A DNA stretch of 37,040 nt, from assembly GCA_029559915.1 (NCBI GenBank), contig JAKPZU010000171.1, positions 1 to 37,040 of the forward strand. Reading direction: 5' to 3'. Under the pieces are notes generated by a model. The model did not search any database, was not told the origin of the DNA, and saw only the letters and a list, made by a program, of their open reading frames with translations. The stretch is from Bacillota bacterium. Lineage in GTDB: Bacteria; Bacillota_I; Bacilli_A; Izemoplasmatales; Hujiaoplasmataceae. The first letter of the stretch is position 1. Each line of letters begins with the position of its first letter. A program made the position numbers and the translations under genes. This document shows positions 16,119 through 24,079 of the stretch, piece by piece.

Positions 16119-17249
16119 ATGGAACATAAAAAATTAGATTTAATTAAAGAACTTAAAAACAAGAATCCAAAATTATTGAAACTATTAATCGGATTTGATG
16201 GATTCGTTGATGAAATAATTCACGTTGTTGACAAAAGAATCAACAGTGACAATTTTAAGCGCATTGAGACCATAGAAGATCTAGCAAAAAGAATCCAAAA
16301 AGCGAGTGGATTATCCACGAATATTGAGTTGGTTCCCGTAGTCAAAAAAATTGGCGGAAACGGTCCAATCATGTGTAACGCCATGGCTTCAAGCGGTGCT
16401 TTAATTACCTATGTAGGAGCTTTGGGATACCCTACATTAAATGATGTGTTCCATACTTTGGCTGATAAAGTAAAAGTATATACCATTGAAAATCCAGGTC
16501 ATTCTGATGCCTTGGAATTTAATGACGGTAAACTTATCTTGGGCAAAATGAGTTCCTTGACTAATGTAACATATGAGCAGTTAATCGCTGTGGTTGGCGA
16601 AGATAATCTAAAAGACCTGATTTCTGAAACCGACATGTTTGCGACAGTTAACTGGTCGATGCTGCCAAACATGACGGATTTATGGAAAAAGCTCTTGGAT
16701 AAAATCATTACTAAACTGCCTAAGAAGAATCATCGTCCTTTCATGTTCATCGATTTAGCCGATCCGGAAAAACGAGAAAATGTAGAAATAATTGAAGCTT
16801 TGAATCTCCTTAAGGAGTTTAATTCGTACTTTAGGGTGATTCTCGGTTTAAATAAAAAAGAAGCTTACGATGTCGCAAACGTCCTAGATTTGTTTGATGA
16901 TGCAAGCCTTAAAAACATGCAAGTGTCTCTAGAAGATTTAAATCAGGCATTGTATCGCTATTTGGATGTTCATGCAGTAGTAATCCATCCAGTGGACAGA
17001 TCTTGTTGCGTAGTTGATGATGTCTTCTATGAAGAACTTGGACCATATGTGGAAAAACCACAATTGACTACCGGCGCAGGCGATAATTTCAATGCCGGAT
17101 TCATGTTGGGCATGTTGTTGGACCTTAAACCGGATCAAGCCTTGCTAACAGGAATGTCAACCAGCGGTTATTACGTTAGAAACGCCAAGAGTCCTGAATT
17201 CAATGAATTGATTGAGTTTATCGGCGATTGGCACAAAAATCTGATATAA
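16119..17249 (+). CDS. PfkB-family carbohydrate kinase
   Basis: A 376-residue protein with ribokinase/PfkB features: LIGFDGFVDEI near the N terminus, KKIGGNGPIMCNAMASSG (substrate-binding GG-N region) and the C-terminal signature TTGAGDNFNAGF with the catalytic Asp of GAGD (about 317). Such enzymes phosphorylate sugars or nucleosides with ATP. The chain is longer than typical ribokinase (about 300). The substrate is not clear. Start 16119 follows TTGGAGGT. Flanked by a divergent gene upstream and a terminator downstream, so it is monocistronic. Confidence 0.85.
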   Translation: MEHKKLDLIKELKNKNPKLLKLLIGFDGFVDEIIHVVDKRINSDNFKRIETIEDLAKRIQKASGLSTNIELVPVVKKIGGNGPIMCNAMASSGALITYVGALGYPTLNDVFHTLADKVKVYTIENPGHSDALEFNDGKLILGKMSSLTNVTYEQLIAVVGEDNLKDLISETDMFATVNWSMLPNMTDLWKKLLDKIITKLPKKNHRPFMFIDLADPEKRENVEIIEALNLLKEFNSYFRVILGLNKKEAYDVANVLDLFDDASLKNMQVSLEDLNQALYRYLDVHAVVIHPVDRSCCVVDDVFYEELGPYVEKPQLTTGAGDNFNAGFMLGMLLDLKPDQALLTGMSTSGYYVRNAKSPEFNELIEFIGDWHKNLI

Positions 17250-17251
17250 CA

Positions 17252-17281
17252 AAAAAGGAGCTATAATTTAGCTCCTTTAGT
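17252..17281. terminator. Bidirectional terminator between the kinase and ferritin genes
   Basis: The 10-bp stem AAAGGAGCTA/TAGCTCCTTT (17254-17278) has A's on its left and a short T-rich tail on its right, so it serves both convergent genes. Confidence 0.75.
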
Positions 17282-17295
17282 TTGTTTGATTAATC

Positions 17296-17772
17296 TTACC
17301 TTTTGGCTAATTGATGGTCCATCATCAATAATCCGTTTGGACCGCCCATTTTTACCTTTTCAATCAATTCAGAGAAGTTTGCTTCCTCTTCAACTTGTTC
17401 GTTCAAATACCAATTCAAGAAAGAAACACTGGCATAGTCTTTTAATTCAATTGCCATCGCCATCAAATTGTTAATGCGTTTTGTGACTTCTTTTTCATGG
17501 TTTAAAGATACTTCAAGAATTTCAAGCACTGAAGCAAATTCATTTTTTGGAGAAGCGAAGCCGCGAATGTCGACTCTTTCTCCTCTGCTGTTCAAATAAT
17601 CCATAAATTTTTGTGCATGTTCCAATTCTTCTCGGAATTGGATTTGGAACCAATGTTCAAATCCTTTCAAGGAATGAGCCGCGAAATAGTTTTGCATTGC
17701 CAAGTAAACGTGAGCAGATTCAATTTCAAAATTCAGTTGCACATTGATTGCTTCCACAAATTTTTTATCCAT
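17296..17772 (-). CDS. Ferritin
   Basis: A 158-residue non-haem ferritin that oxidises Fe(II) and stores iron in a 24-subunit shell. Ferroxidase ligands align with E. coli FtnA at an offset of one: Glu16, Glu49, His52, Glu93, Gln126 and Glu129. Motifs include NFEIESAHVYLAM, FREELEHAQKF and NEQVEEE. The start is preceded by the strong ribosome binding site AAGGAGGA. It has its own promoter between this gene and pepF. Substrate and fold assignment are secure; in vivo role (storage versus peroxide protection) is inference. Confidence 0.95.
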   Translation of the reverse strand: MDKKFVEAINVQLNFEIESAHVYLAMQNYFAAHSLKGFEHWFQIQFREELEHAQKFMDYLNSRGERVDIRGFASPKNEFASVLEILEVSLNHEKEVTKRINNLMAMAIELKDYASVSFLNWYLNEQVEEEANFSELIEKVKMGGPNGLLMMDHQLAKR

Positions 17773-17801
17773 AATAATATCCTCCTTTTTTCTTCAAGTC
17801 T

Positions 17802-17829
17802 ATTATAACTTATTGATAGTTTAATTCAA
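17802..17829 (-). promoter_or_regulatory. Ferritin promoter
   Basis: On the minus strand TTGAAT (17824-17829) and TATAAT (17802-17807) are 16 bases apart, within the short gap after the upstream peptidase gene. Confidence 0.55.
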
Positions 17830-17838
17830 CTGATATAC

Positions 17839-19530
17839 TTATAATTTTTGGTCATCGACGCCATCAAGATATGCCTTGATAGGTTCGATGACTTTTCTTA
17901 CTGTGCCATCAACGAATGGATTGTCGAGATTGACAGCTTTGATGAGATTGACGAAGCTCTTAGAACCACCCAGGCGGCAAAGGCTTAGATAAGATTTGAA
18001 AGCTTCTTGATGGTTTTCTCTGGATTTTACCCAATATTGGAAAGCCAACACTTGAGCAAGAGTATAATCGATGTAATAGAAAGGCGAACCGAAGATATGA
18101 CCTTGGCGGTACCAATAAGTACCTTTTTCCAAGAAATGATCATCGTCATAATCCTTGAATGGCAGATATTTCTTTTCAATCTTGCGCCAAGCGGCTTTTC
18201 TTTCTTCCTTTGTCATATCAGGTCTTGAATAGATTTCATGTTGGAATTCATCAACTGCAACGCCGTAAGGCAAGAAGGAGATGGAACTGTCCAAATGGAA
18301 AAATTTATATTTGTCGGCATCTTCCTTGAAGAAACCATCTATCCACGGCCAAGCTAAAAATTCCATGCTCATTGAATGAATTTCTGCGGCCTCAAAGGTA
18401 GGCCAACGGTACTGCGGATAATTGTCCCTAGATGAATAGACTTGAAAAGCATGTCCCGCTTCATGAGTCAAAACATCAACGTCATGGGAAGTTCCATTGA
18501 AATTGGCAAAGATGAAAGGGGCACGATACTTAGGAATATAGGTACAGTATCCGCCTCCGGCTTTACCTGGTAAAGAATCCAAATCCAAGAGGTCTTGATC
18601 AAGCATGAAATGGAAAAATTCAGCGGTTTCCGTAGACATTTCCTCATACATGTTCTTAGCGATTTCCACTTGCCATTTTCGGTCTCCCTTAGGCGTTGGG
18701 TTGCCAGACAAAAATGATAAAGTCAAGTCATAGGATTTTGGATCTTTTATGCCGATTCTTTTGGCAGCTCGTTTTTTGAGTTCCGTTACCAAAGGAACGA
18801 CATCGCGATAGATTTGCTTACGATAGTTCGCTACGTCTTCATGATTATAATCAGTTCTTCCCAAACGATCATAGCCTAATTGCACGTAGTTTTCATACCC
18901 AAGTTTCTTGGCAATCTCAGTTCTGACTTTGACCATATCGTCATAAATTCGATCTAAAGTGTCTTCATTGCTTTGGAAGAATTCGGATACTTTTAGTTGA
19001 GCACGATGACGAATGTCGCGGTCAAGGTTTTGCAGGAAAGGTGTCATGTTACTCAGGTTGTAAACATCACCATCAAATTCAATCTTCGCCGAAGCAATCA
19101 ATTTGGAATATTCCGTGTCCAGTTTATTTTCAGTCTGCAAAAGCGGGATTATTTCCGGAGAGAATGTTTTTTGTCTGAGTTCGGCTTGTTTGAAAAGCAA
19201 TGAGCCAAATTCCTGTTCCAAGACCAATCTATTCTTTGACTTCAAGATTTTCGACGAAAAAATGTGTTCATATTCTTGAAGAGCAGGAACGTTTTCATTA
19301 AAGAAATCTTGTTCTTTCTCATAGAATTCGTCTTGGGTGTTAAGTGAGTTTCTGATAGATACCAAAGTGATCAAGGTATCCATTTCATCATTTAGATCAA
19401 ATAGATTCTTAATTGCTTTGATTTCCGTCTCGGCTGTTTCGCTCTCGCCAATTAAAGCTAATAGTTCTTTAAATCTTTTGATATAATTTTCGATGTCTGG
19501 TCTTTCATAAACAAAGTCTTTAAATTTCAT
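17839..19530 (-). CDS. M3B-family oligoendopeptidase
   Basis: A 563-residue zinc metallopeptidase that degrades short peptides in the cytoplasm. The HExxH zinc motif is HEAGH (356-360), with the third ligand Glu in EAAEIHSMSMEF about 25 residues later. The GTSHDVDVL stretch before HExxH and the C-terminal DYTLAQVLAFQYW are typical of the PepF/M3 oligoendopeptidases of Bacillota. No signal peptide. The start has AAAGGATA upstream. It lies upstream of ferritin on the same strand, but ferritin has a separate promoter. Confidence 0.93.
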   Translation of the reverse strand: MKFKDFVYERPDIENYIKRFKELLALIGESETAETEIKAIKNLFDLNDEMDTLITLVSIRNSLNTQDEFYEKEQDFFNENVPALQEYEHIFSSKILKSKNRLVLEQEFGSLLFKQAELRQKTFSPEIIPLLQTENKLDTEYSKLIASAKIEFDGDVYNLSNMTPFLQNLDRDIRHRAQLKVSEFFQSNEDTLDRIYDDMVKVRTEIAKKLGYENYVQLGYDRLGRTDYNHEDVANYRKQIYRDVVPLVTELKKRAAKRIGIKDPKSYDLTLSFLSGNPTPKGDRKWQVEIAKNMYEEMSTETAEFFHFMLDQDLLDLDSLPGKAGGGYCTYIPKYRAPFIFANFNGTSHDVDVLTHEAGHAFQVYSSRDNYPQYRWPTFEAAEIHSMSMEFLAWPWIDGFFKEDADKYKFFHLDSSISFLPYGVAVDEFQHEIYSRPDMTKEERKAAWRKIEKKYLPFKDYDDDHFLEKGTYWYRQGHIFGSPFYYIDYTLAQVLAFQYWVKSRENHQEAFKSYLSLCRLGGSKSFVNLIKAVNLDNPFVDGTVRKVIEPIKAYLDGVDDQKL

Positions 19531-19609
19531 AAAATTATCCTTTATGAATTTTGTAATTAACTAATATTTTATCATAAAATCAGTTATATTCCTATTGCTT
19601 GATACGATA

Positions 19610-20290
19610 TCAATCACTTAATTTTGATTTCTTTAACTTAGCGATGGTCAAAATCAAACCTAAGGCTATTGATAAAAATCCAGCACTTAAAATCCTGTAA
19701 TTCTCTGGTAAAAGAAAGGTTATCGTATGAGCGGGAATCCAAAATAGTGGAATGGTTTTTAAAACAACGAAGCTAAAAAAATTTTGCCAATCGATACTCT
19801 TGATGACTTCTTTAAAATCTATTTTCAAGATAGCCCCTAATTTACCTTGGCCAAGATCAAGATAAGTATCGGTTATTCTGTGCAGAATCATGAAGGTTGG
19901 GGCGAAAATCAAATTAAGAAAAAAACTTGTCAAAAAGGCAACATAAAGATTTCTGATGAAACCGGTATTGGCTATATTTGGCAACAAATTAACGGAAATT
20001 GCAGTTTTGACACCCGAATCAAAAATCTTGAAAACCAAGACGAAGACCATCCCTAATAATCCCCATACAAAGAAGCGATAGAAGAGACCGGTTTTTTTAA
20101 AATAGTCACCACTGCCGATTCTGGAGCCAATCATCTCACCATAAGTTGCAAGAATTGCAGTTTTGACAAACCCCATCAAGTATGGCAATTGGGTAGAACT
20201 ATTGGCAATGAATGTTCTTGACTCAGGAACAATCAGCAAACTGACAAAAAAGATAAAGATTAAGATGAATAGAAAATCAACTTTTTTCAT
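19610..20290 (-). CDS. Mpv17/PMP22-like polytopic membrane protein
   Basis: A 226-residue protein with about five hydrophobic segments. The C-terminal stretch FWIPAHTITFLLPENYRILSAG resembles the conserved end of Mpv17/PMP22 proteins (W-P-x-x-Q-x-x-NF-x-x-VP-x-x-x-R), and MIGSRIGSGD could be a loop. Eukaryotic Mpv17 is a channel-like organelle protein; bacterial members have no established role. The start follows TTGGAGGT. The assignment is by resemblance only. Confidence 0.55.
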   Translation of the reverse strand: MKKVDFLFILIFIFFVSLLIVPESRTFIANSSTQLPYLMGFVKTAILATYGEMIGSRIGSGDYFKKTGLFYRFFVWGLLGMVFVLVFKIFDSGVKTAISVNLLPNIANTGFIRNLYVAFLTSFFLNLIFAPTFMILHRITDTYLDLGQGKLGAILKIDFKEVIKSIDWQNFFSFVVLKTIPLFWIPAHTITFLLPENYRILSAGFLSIALGLILTIAKLKKSKLSD

Positions 20291-20311
20291 AGAAAAACCT
20301 CCAACATGAAA

Positions 20312-20317
20312 ATTATA
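20312..20317 (-). promoter_or_regulatory. Extended -10 upstream of the Mpv17-like gene
   Basis: On the minus strand TGATATAAT forms a TGn-extended -10, 21 bases before the start codon. The -35 is weak. Confidence 0.4.
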
Positions 20318-20375
20318 TCATGATTTTTCAAGGTTATGCCAGAGAAAATGAACTTACGCAAAAATCGACTAATTA

Positions 20376-20387
20376 TGACATTTGTCA
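20376..20387. promoter_or_regulatory. Inverted repeat upstream of the EncFtn gene
   Basis: TGACA-TT-TGTCA is a perfect 5-bp inverted repeat, 20 bases upstream of the predicted -35 of the EncFtn gene. It might be an operator for a metal- or stress-responsive regulator, or chance. Confidence 0.25.
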
Positions 20388-20406
20388 ATTGAATTTTTAG
20401 CGAGAC

Positions 20407-20435
20407 TTTCATTTTGAATCGAAATTTGTTATAAT
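20407..20435 (+). promoter_or_regulatory. EncFtn gene promoter
   Basis: TATAAT (20430-20435) with TTTCAT (20407-20412) at 17 bases; it lies 26 bases before the start codon. Confidence 0.5.
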
Positions 20436-20461
20436 AGAATTAATGAAAAAGGAGGAGTAAT

Positions 20462-20746
20462 ATGAATCAATATCATGAACCTTATGAATTATTAAGTGAT
20501 GAAGTAAGAGAAATCACCAGAGCCATCAAATCTTTAATTGAAGAATTTGAAGCGGTAGATTGGTACAATCAAAGAGCGGCGGTAACAAAGGATGAAGAAC
20601 TGAAGAAGATTTTACTCCATAACCTTGATGAAGAAGTTGAGCACGCAGCAATGGCGCTCGAATGGTTACGAAGGAAAATGCCAGTCCTCGACAAGGAACT
20701 TAAAGACAATCTTTTCAAAACTGGCAAAATCACCGGTAATCACTAA
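20462..20746 (+). CDS. Encapsulated ferritin (EncFtn) homologue without targeting tail
   Basis: Ninety-four residues closely following Rhodospirillum rubrum EncFtn: HEPYELLSDE, SLIEEFEAVDWYNQR, HNLDEEVEHAAMALEWLRR and LFKTGKIT. The ferroxidase residues align at an offset of four (Glu28, Glu58, His61), as do Glu27, Glu30, Trp34 and Tyr35. EncFtn is a two-helix protein that forms decamers and oxidises iron inside an encapsulin nanocompartment. Here the chain stops at ITGNH, so the Gly/Ser-rich linker and C-terminal encapsulin-targeting peptide are missing. No encapsulin shell gene is adjacent; degraded DNA follows. AAGGAGGAG precedes the ATG. It may work free of a shell or with a shell encoded elsewhere. 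Confidence 0.85.
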   Translation: MNQYHEPYELLSDEVREITRAIKSLIEEFEAVDWYNQRAAVTKDEELKKILLHNLDEEVEHAAMALEWLRRKMPVLDKELKDNLFKTGKITGNH

Positions 20747-20757
20747 CACTTTCACTT

Positions 20758-20783
20758 AAAAGCACTCTAGGTGAGTGCTTTTT
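20758..20783 (+). terminator. Terminator after the EncFtn gene
   Basis: The stem AAAAGCACTC/GAGTGCTTTT with loop TAGGT is followed by further T residues, 12 bases after the stop codon. Confidence 0.85.
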
Positions 20784-20844
20784 ATTTGGCTAACGTTGTT
20801 TATTCACAGATAATTTGATAAAATATTGATAAAAGGTAAAATAC

Positions 20845-21099
20845 ATGATAAAAATTGTCACGAGCAAAAAAGACTTAAATCAATTTAGTTATTTTGTTAA
20901 GGATTTATATAAAGATGAGGACCATTATATATATCCTGTTTTTTCTATTTTGAAAAAGTAATTACGTAAAAAAGTCTTACAGGATAAGTAGTATACGGTA
21001 ATTGTTTCTTTGAAAGGTGACGTATTAGTTCCTTCATTAATGATAGGAGTAACGATTTTGGAATCATCGCTTCTATCAACAAGAAAGTCAGGGAAGTAA
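20845..21099 (+). pseudogene. Remnant of a GNAT-like acyltransferase gene
   Basis: ATG 20845 has AAAGGT before it and starts MIKIVTSKKDLNQFSYFVKDLYKD, the opening of a common GNAT-superfamily protein type (K-x-x-DL-x-x-F-x-x-x-x-x-LYK). TAA at 20959 interrupts it after 38 codons. The same frame continues with LRKKVLQDK, a TAG at 20989, then YTVIVSLKGDVLVPSLMIG, which keeps family character, before a final TAA at 21097. The rest of a gene usually over 350 codons is missing. I read it as a decayed gene with nonsense mutations and a 3' deletion. Confidence 0.65.
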
Positions 21100-21103
21100 A
21101 GTT

Positions 21104-21451
21104 AACCACAATCTTGGCCATTACTTGATCTTAATCTTTTCTTTTGCGTTAGCTTCCTCAGTTAATTTTCTTCTTATCACCGGTGATTTTTCCAAAATAA
21201 TCATTCCTTATTGAATAATCACCTTGGGTGCATTCCTGTTGGCAATGGTTATTTCGATGTTCTTTAAGATTGACTCTGATTGCATGATTGTCTGTGCAAC
21301 TGCAGGAATTTACGGACCGGCGTTCATACCGGCTATTACGAAACAGTTAAAGAATGACAACTTGACTGCTCCGGGACTGATTGTCGGTTCAATTGGTTAT
21401 GCGATAGAAACTTTCTTGGGACTGCTTTTTGGTCTATTGTTCATGATATAA
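21104..21451 (+). pseudogene. Remnant of a DUF819-family membrane protein gene
   Basis: One frame reads HNLGHYLILIFSFALASS, then a TGA at 21212 in the position of a Trp (IIPY-stop-IITLG), then ATAGIYGPAFIPAITKQL and LTAPGLIVGSIGYAIETFLG to the TAA at 21451. The latter part is the conserved C-terminal region of DUF819 (YjcL-like) integral membrane proteins. The N-terminal two thirds are absent, and there is no ribosome binding site for the downstream open part. A single TGG-to-TGA change explains the stop. Left flank is fused to the GNAT remnant, suggesting one deletion joined two genes. Confidence 0.7.
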
Positions 21452-21469
21452 ATATAGGAGGATTAATAA

Positions 21470-23425
21470 ATGCCTTATCAAAACAAGTATTTGGAGTTGC
21501 TTAGTCAGAAATATCCCACAATTCAAACTGTGGCTTCGGAGTTGATTAATCTCAGTGCGATTTTGAATTTGCCGAAAGGCACGGAAATCTTTATCACCGA
21601 TATCCACGGAGAATATGATGCTTTCAATCATTATCTGAAGAACGCATCCGGCATCATCAAGGAAAAGATTGACTTGATTTTTCCAAATCTCAGTGAAGCG
21701 GATAAGAATCGTTTGGCTTTTTTCATCTATTACCCAACAGACATGCTCAATAAATATAAAGAGATGCTTAAGGGTGAAAACTTCCAGAAACTGATTAATC
21801 AACAGCTGAGCTATATGATTTTATTGGCCAAAGAGATTGTGACCAAATACACCAAAAGCAAGGTCAGAAAATCTCTCCCGGATGAATTCAGTTATATCAT
21901 TCAAGAACTGATTTATGAATCAAGTTCACATGAGGACAAGGAAAGATATTATCAAGCTATTATCGAAGCGATTTTCTTGACAAAAAGAGAAAGTAAATTT
22001 ATTCTGCAATTATCAAGATTCATTAGAAAATTGGCTATAGACAGACTCCATATCGTCGGTGATATTTTTGACAGAGGACCTTTGCCGCACTTGATTATGG
22101 AGAAGCTGTCTTCCATGAATAATGTTGATATTCAATGGGGCAATCACGATATCTCTTTTTTGGGAGCTGCAAGCGGTTCTAAAGTGATGGTCGCAAACGT
22201 TATCAGAATCGCGGCCAGATACAACAATCTGGATTGTTTTGAAGACGGGTATGGAATAAATCTTATTCCCTTAGCACGATTGGCGGAAAAATATTATAAA
22301 AAAGACGAATGTAGTTTATTCATTCCCAAAGGCTTGAACGTCAATTATAAAAAAACTGAGGATTTATCATTTATTGGAAGAATCCATAAAGCCATTACCA
22401 TCATCCAGTTCAAGTTGGAACACAATCTGATTACTCGAAAACCAGGATTTATGTTGGAAGATAGACTCTTGTTGGATAAAATCGATTTTAACGATAATAC
22501 TGTCTTGATCAATGGCGTTAAATATCCGCTTCTAGACCACAGTTTTCCAACCATCAATCCGAAAAAACCTTACGCATTGAATAAAGACGAAGAAGAAGTG
22601 ATTAATCACCTTACCCAACTTTTCCTTCACAATGAAATGTTACAAAAACATGCGCGTTATTTGGTGCAAAACGGCTCTATGTATTTAAAGTACAATAACA
22701 ACTTGCTCTTTCACGCAGCCGTGCCACTAACTGAAGATAGACAGTTCTTAAAACAAACAATCAATGGCAAGGAATATTATGGTCGAGGGCTTTTCGATGA
22801 GTTTGATCGTTTGGTCAGAAGTGCTTTCCTCAATCGCTATGAAAAGGACAATTTTGACAAGGATTACTTTTACATCCTCTGGCAAAGCGGAGCGTCTCCT
22901 CTTTTTGGCAAACACTCGATGAAGACTTTTGAAAGATATTTTATCGCTGACAAAAAGACTCATAAGGAGATTACAAATCCATATTATAAATATCGCCTAG
23001 AAGAAGATGTCTTAAGGATGATTTATGATGAATTTGAACTTGATTTCAACAAATCAAAAATCGTCAACGGTCATGTACCGCTTGATATCACCAAAGGCGA
23101 TCAAGTCGTATTGGCAAACAAAAGAATTTATTCCATCGACGGCGGTATGAGCAAGGAATATGCTGATAGAACCAATATCGGCGGCTATTCGTTGATTTCC
23201 GACTCCCACGCCTATTTCCTGGTTTCCCACGAAAGATTCGACAACTATCAAACCTTGATCAATCAAGAAAAAGATATTGTGTCAATCACACGTTCCGAAG
23301 AATTAAATACTAGAAGAACATATATTTATGACACCAATAAAGGTACGGAATTAAAAGAGAAAATCAACGATTTGTTGCAATTGCTTGAAGCTTATCGAAA
23401 TGGTACCATCACAGAAAAAAAATAA
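21470..23425 (+). CDS. fbp: Fructose-1,6-bisphosphatase, class III
   Basis: A 651-residue cytosolic enzyme of gluconeogenesis that removes the 1-phosphate of fructose 1,6-bisphosphate. It is of the Bacillota class III type, a calcineurin-like metallophosphatase with the metal motifs TDIHGEYDAF (Asp44, His46), HIVGDIFDRGP (about 192-203) and WGNHD (about 223), and later NGHVPLD and SIDGGMSKEY. Length is close to the Bacillus enzyme (about 670). AGGAGG precedes the ATG. With pyruvate kinase in the window it shows that both glycolytic and gluconeogenic flux are possible. Confidence 0.96.
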   Translation: MPYQNKYLELLSQKYPTIQTVASELINLSAILNLPKGTEIFITDIHGEYDAFNHYLKNASGIIKEKIDLIFPNLSEADKNRLAFFIYYPTDMLNKYKEMLKGENFQKLINQQLSYMILLAKEIVTKYTKSKVRKSLPDEFSYIIQELIYESSSHEDKERYYQAIIEAIFLTKRESKFILQLSRFIRKLAIDRLHIVGDIFDRGPLPHLIMEKLSSMNNVDIQWGNHDISFLGAASGSKVMVANVIRIAARYNNLDCFEDGYGINLIPLARLAEKYYKKDECSLFIPKGLNVNYKKTEDLSFIGRIHKAITIIQFKLEHNLITRKPGFMLEDRLLLDKIDFNDNTVLINGVKYPLLDHSFPTINPKKPYALNKDEEEVINHLTQLFLHNEMLQKHARYLVQNGSMYLKYNNNLLFHAAVPLTEDRQFLKQTINGKEYYGRGLFDEFDRLVRSAFLNRYEKDNFDKDYFYILWQSGASPLFGKHSMKTFERYFIADKKTHKEITNPYYKYRLEEDVLRMIYDEFELDFNKSKIVNGHVPLDITKGDQVVLANKRIYSIDGGMSKEYADRTNIGGYSLISDSHAYFLVSHERFDNYQTLINQEKDIVSITRSEELNTRRTYIYDTNKGTELKEKINDLLQLLEAYRNGTITEKK

Positions 23426-23430
23426 AAAAA

Positions 23431-23475
23431 TGAAGTCTCAATCCGAATATTTCCGGGTTTCGGTTTGTGAAACTT
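23431..23475 (+). terminator. Imperfect hairpin after fbp
   Basis: GAAGTCTCA-AT-CCGAA pairs imperfectly with TTCGG-TT-TGTGAAACTTC; the loop is ATATTTCCGGGT. There is no clean T-tract, so it may be a weak terminator or relic. Confidence 0.35.
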
Positions 23476-23548
23476 CTCCAGTGTCAAATGAAATATGAAA
23501 GCAGACCAAATGAACTATTGAACTACACGATATCCAGCCAGGTTTCAA
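23476..23548. other. Non-coding stretch between fbp hairpin and phnC-like remnant
   Basis: No open frame, promoter or recognisable homology on either strand. It is probably decayed DNA from the transporter operon to its right, the continuation of the phnC-like frame on the minus strand, but no family motif survives. Confidence 0.35.
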
Positions 23549-23602
23549 TCAAAGCAAACGTATATTAGGATAGGTTTTGTTTGCGTTGACGAATTTTATC
23601 AT
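23549..23602 (-). pseudogene. N-terminal remnant of a phnC-like ABC ATPase gene
   Basis: On the minus strand a start at 23602 gives MIKFVNANKTYPN, matching the opening beta strand of PhnC/MetN-type ATPases (MI-x-F-x-NVSK-x-YPNG), and then breaks off at TGA after 17 codons. No Walker A or later motif follows. It lies where phnC is expected after a phnD-like gene. Confidence 0.5.
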
Positions 23603-23618
23603 GATGACACTTCTTAAA

Positions 23619-23650
23619 TATAATAGCCACCATCATCGGTGGCTATTATA
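23619..23650. terminator. Strong intercistronic hairpin between phnD-like and phnC-like remnants
   Basis: A perfect 13-bp stem (23619-23631 with 23638-23650) with loop ATCATC. There is no T-run, so it may be a transcript-stabilising or attenuating hairpin of the kind found between binding-protein and ATPase genes of ABC operons. Confidence 0.6.
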
Positions 23651-23666
23651 AATATTTCCAAAAAAA

Positions 23667-24023
23667 TTAACTCTTAACCGAAAGTCCATTATTCTTGTCT
23701 AGCAAGATAAGTTCTAATGATATCATAATCGCCATCTGCAGCTTCAGCATAGCCTTCATGGTTTCAATGAGTGCTTTATAGTCAGTTGTTACTGTTACAA
23801 GAACATTCATACCCAGTTCTTCTGATAATAAATCTTGAAGAGGTTCTTTTTGAGCTTCCAAAAGCGCGATGTCTTTGGAAGGTATCAATTGAACTTTTAG
23901 AGTTTCAAGATTGATGTATGTTTTAGGAGCTGCTGTAGTTGGACCTGTTGTAGCTGTTCCTGCACAAGCTACCACTCCAAGCATGAGTAATGCAAATACA
24001 AATAAACTTAAAACTTTTTTCAT
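23667..24023 (-). pseudogene. phnD-like phosphonate/phosphite-binding lipoprotein gene with internal deletion
   Basis: Starts at 24023 (AGGGGG upstream) with a lipoprotein signal peptide: MKKVLSLFVFALLMLGVVAC, Cys20 being the likely lipidated residue. Mature sequence LETLKVQLIPSKD...LQDLLSEELGMNVLVTVTTDYKALIETM is the N-terminal lobe of PhnD-type binding proteins. After this the frame is nonsense, but another frame reads NHEGYAEAADGDYDIIRTYLARQE and stops at 23689, which looks like the extreme C terminus of the same family. So about two thirds of the gene, usually around 300 codons, was deleted and the ends joined out of frame. The product would be an inactive 118-residue lipoprotein. Confidence 0.75.
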
Positions 24024-24046
24024 AGAATTTCCCCCTCGTATAATAC

Positions 24047-24079
24047 GTAGTGTAGATTTGAACTGTGAGAGTTCACTAC
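24047..24079. repeat. Composite inverted repeat upstream of the phnD-like remnant
   Basis: GTAGT...GAACT-gtgag-AGTTC-ACTAC: two consecutive 5-bp arms pair around a 5-base loop, with an 8-base bulge on the left. It lies in the leader of the phnD-like gene and could have been an operator or RNA structure. Confidence 0.4.

Noticed and set aside
21212-21214. Selenocysteine or Trp at the in-frame TGA
   Set aside because: No SECIS-like hairpin follows, the family has no Cys/Sec there, and other genes here use TGA as stop; the surrounding gene is already truncated.
23619-23650. IS element end or transposon inverted repeat
   Set aside because: The palindrome is a single compact hairpin; there is no transposase, no matching distal copy and no target duplication.
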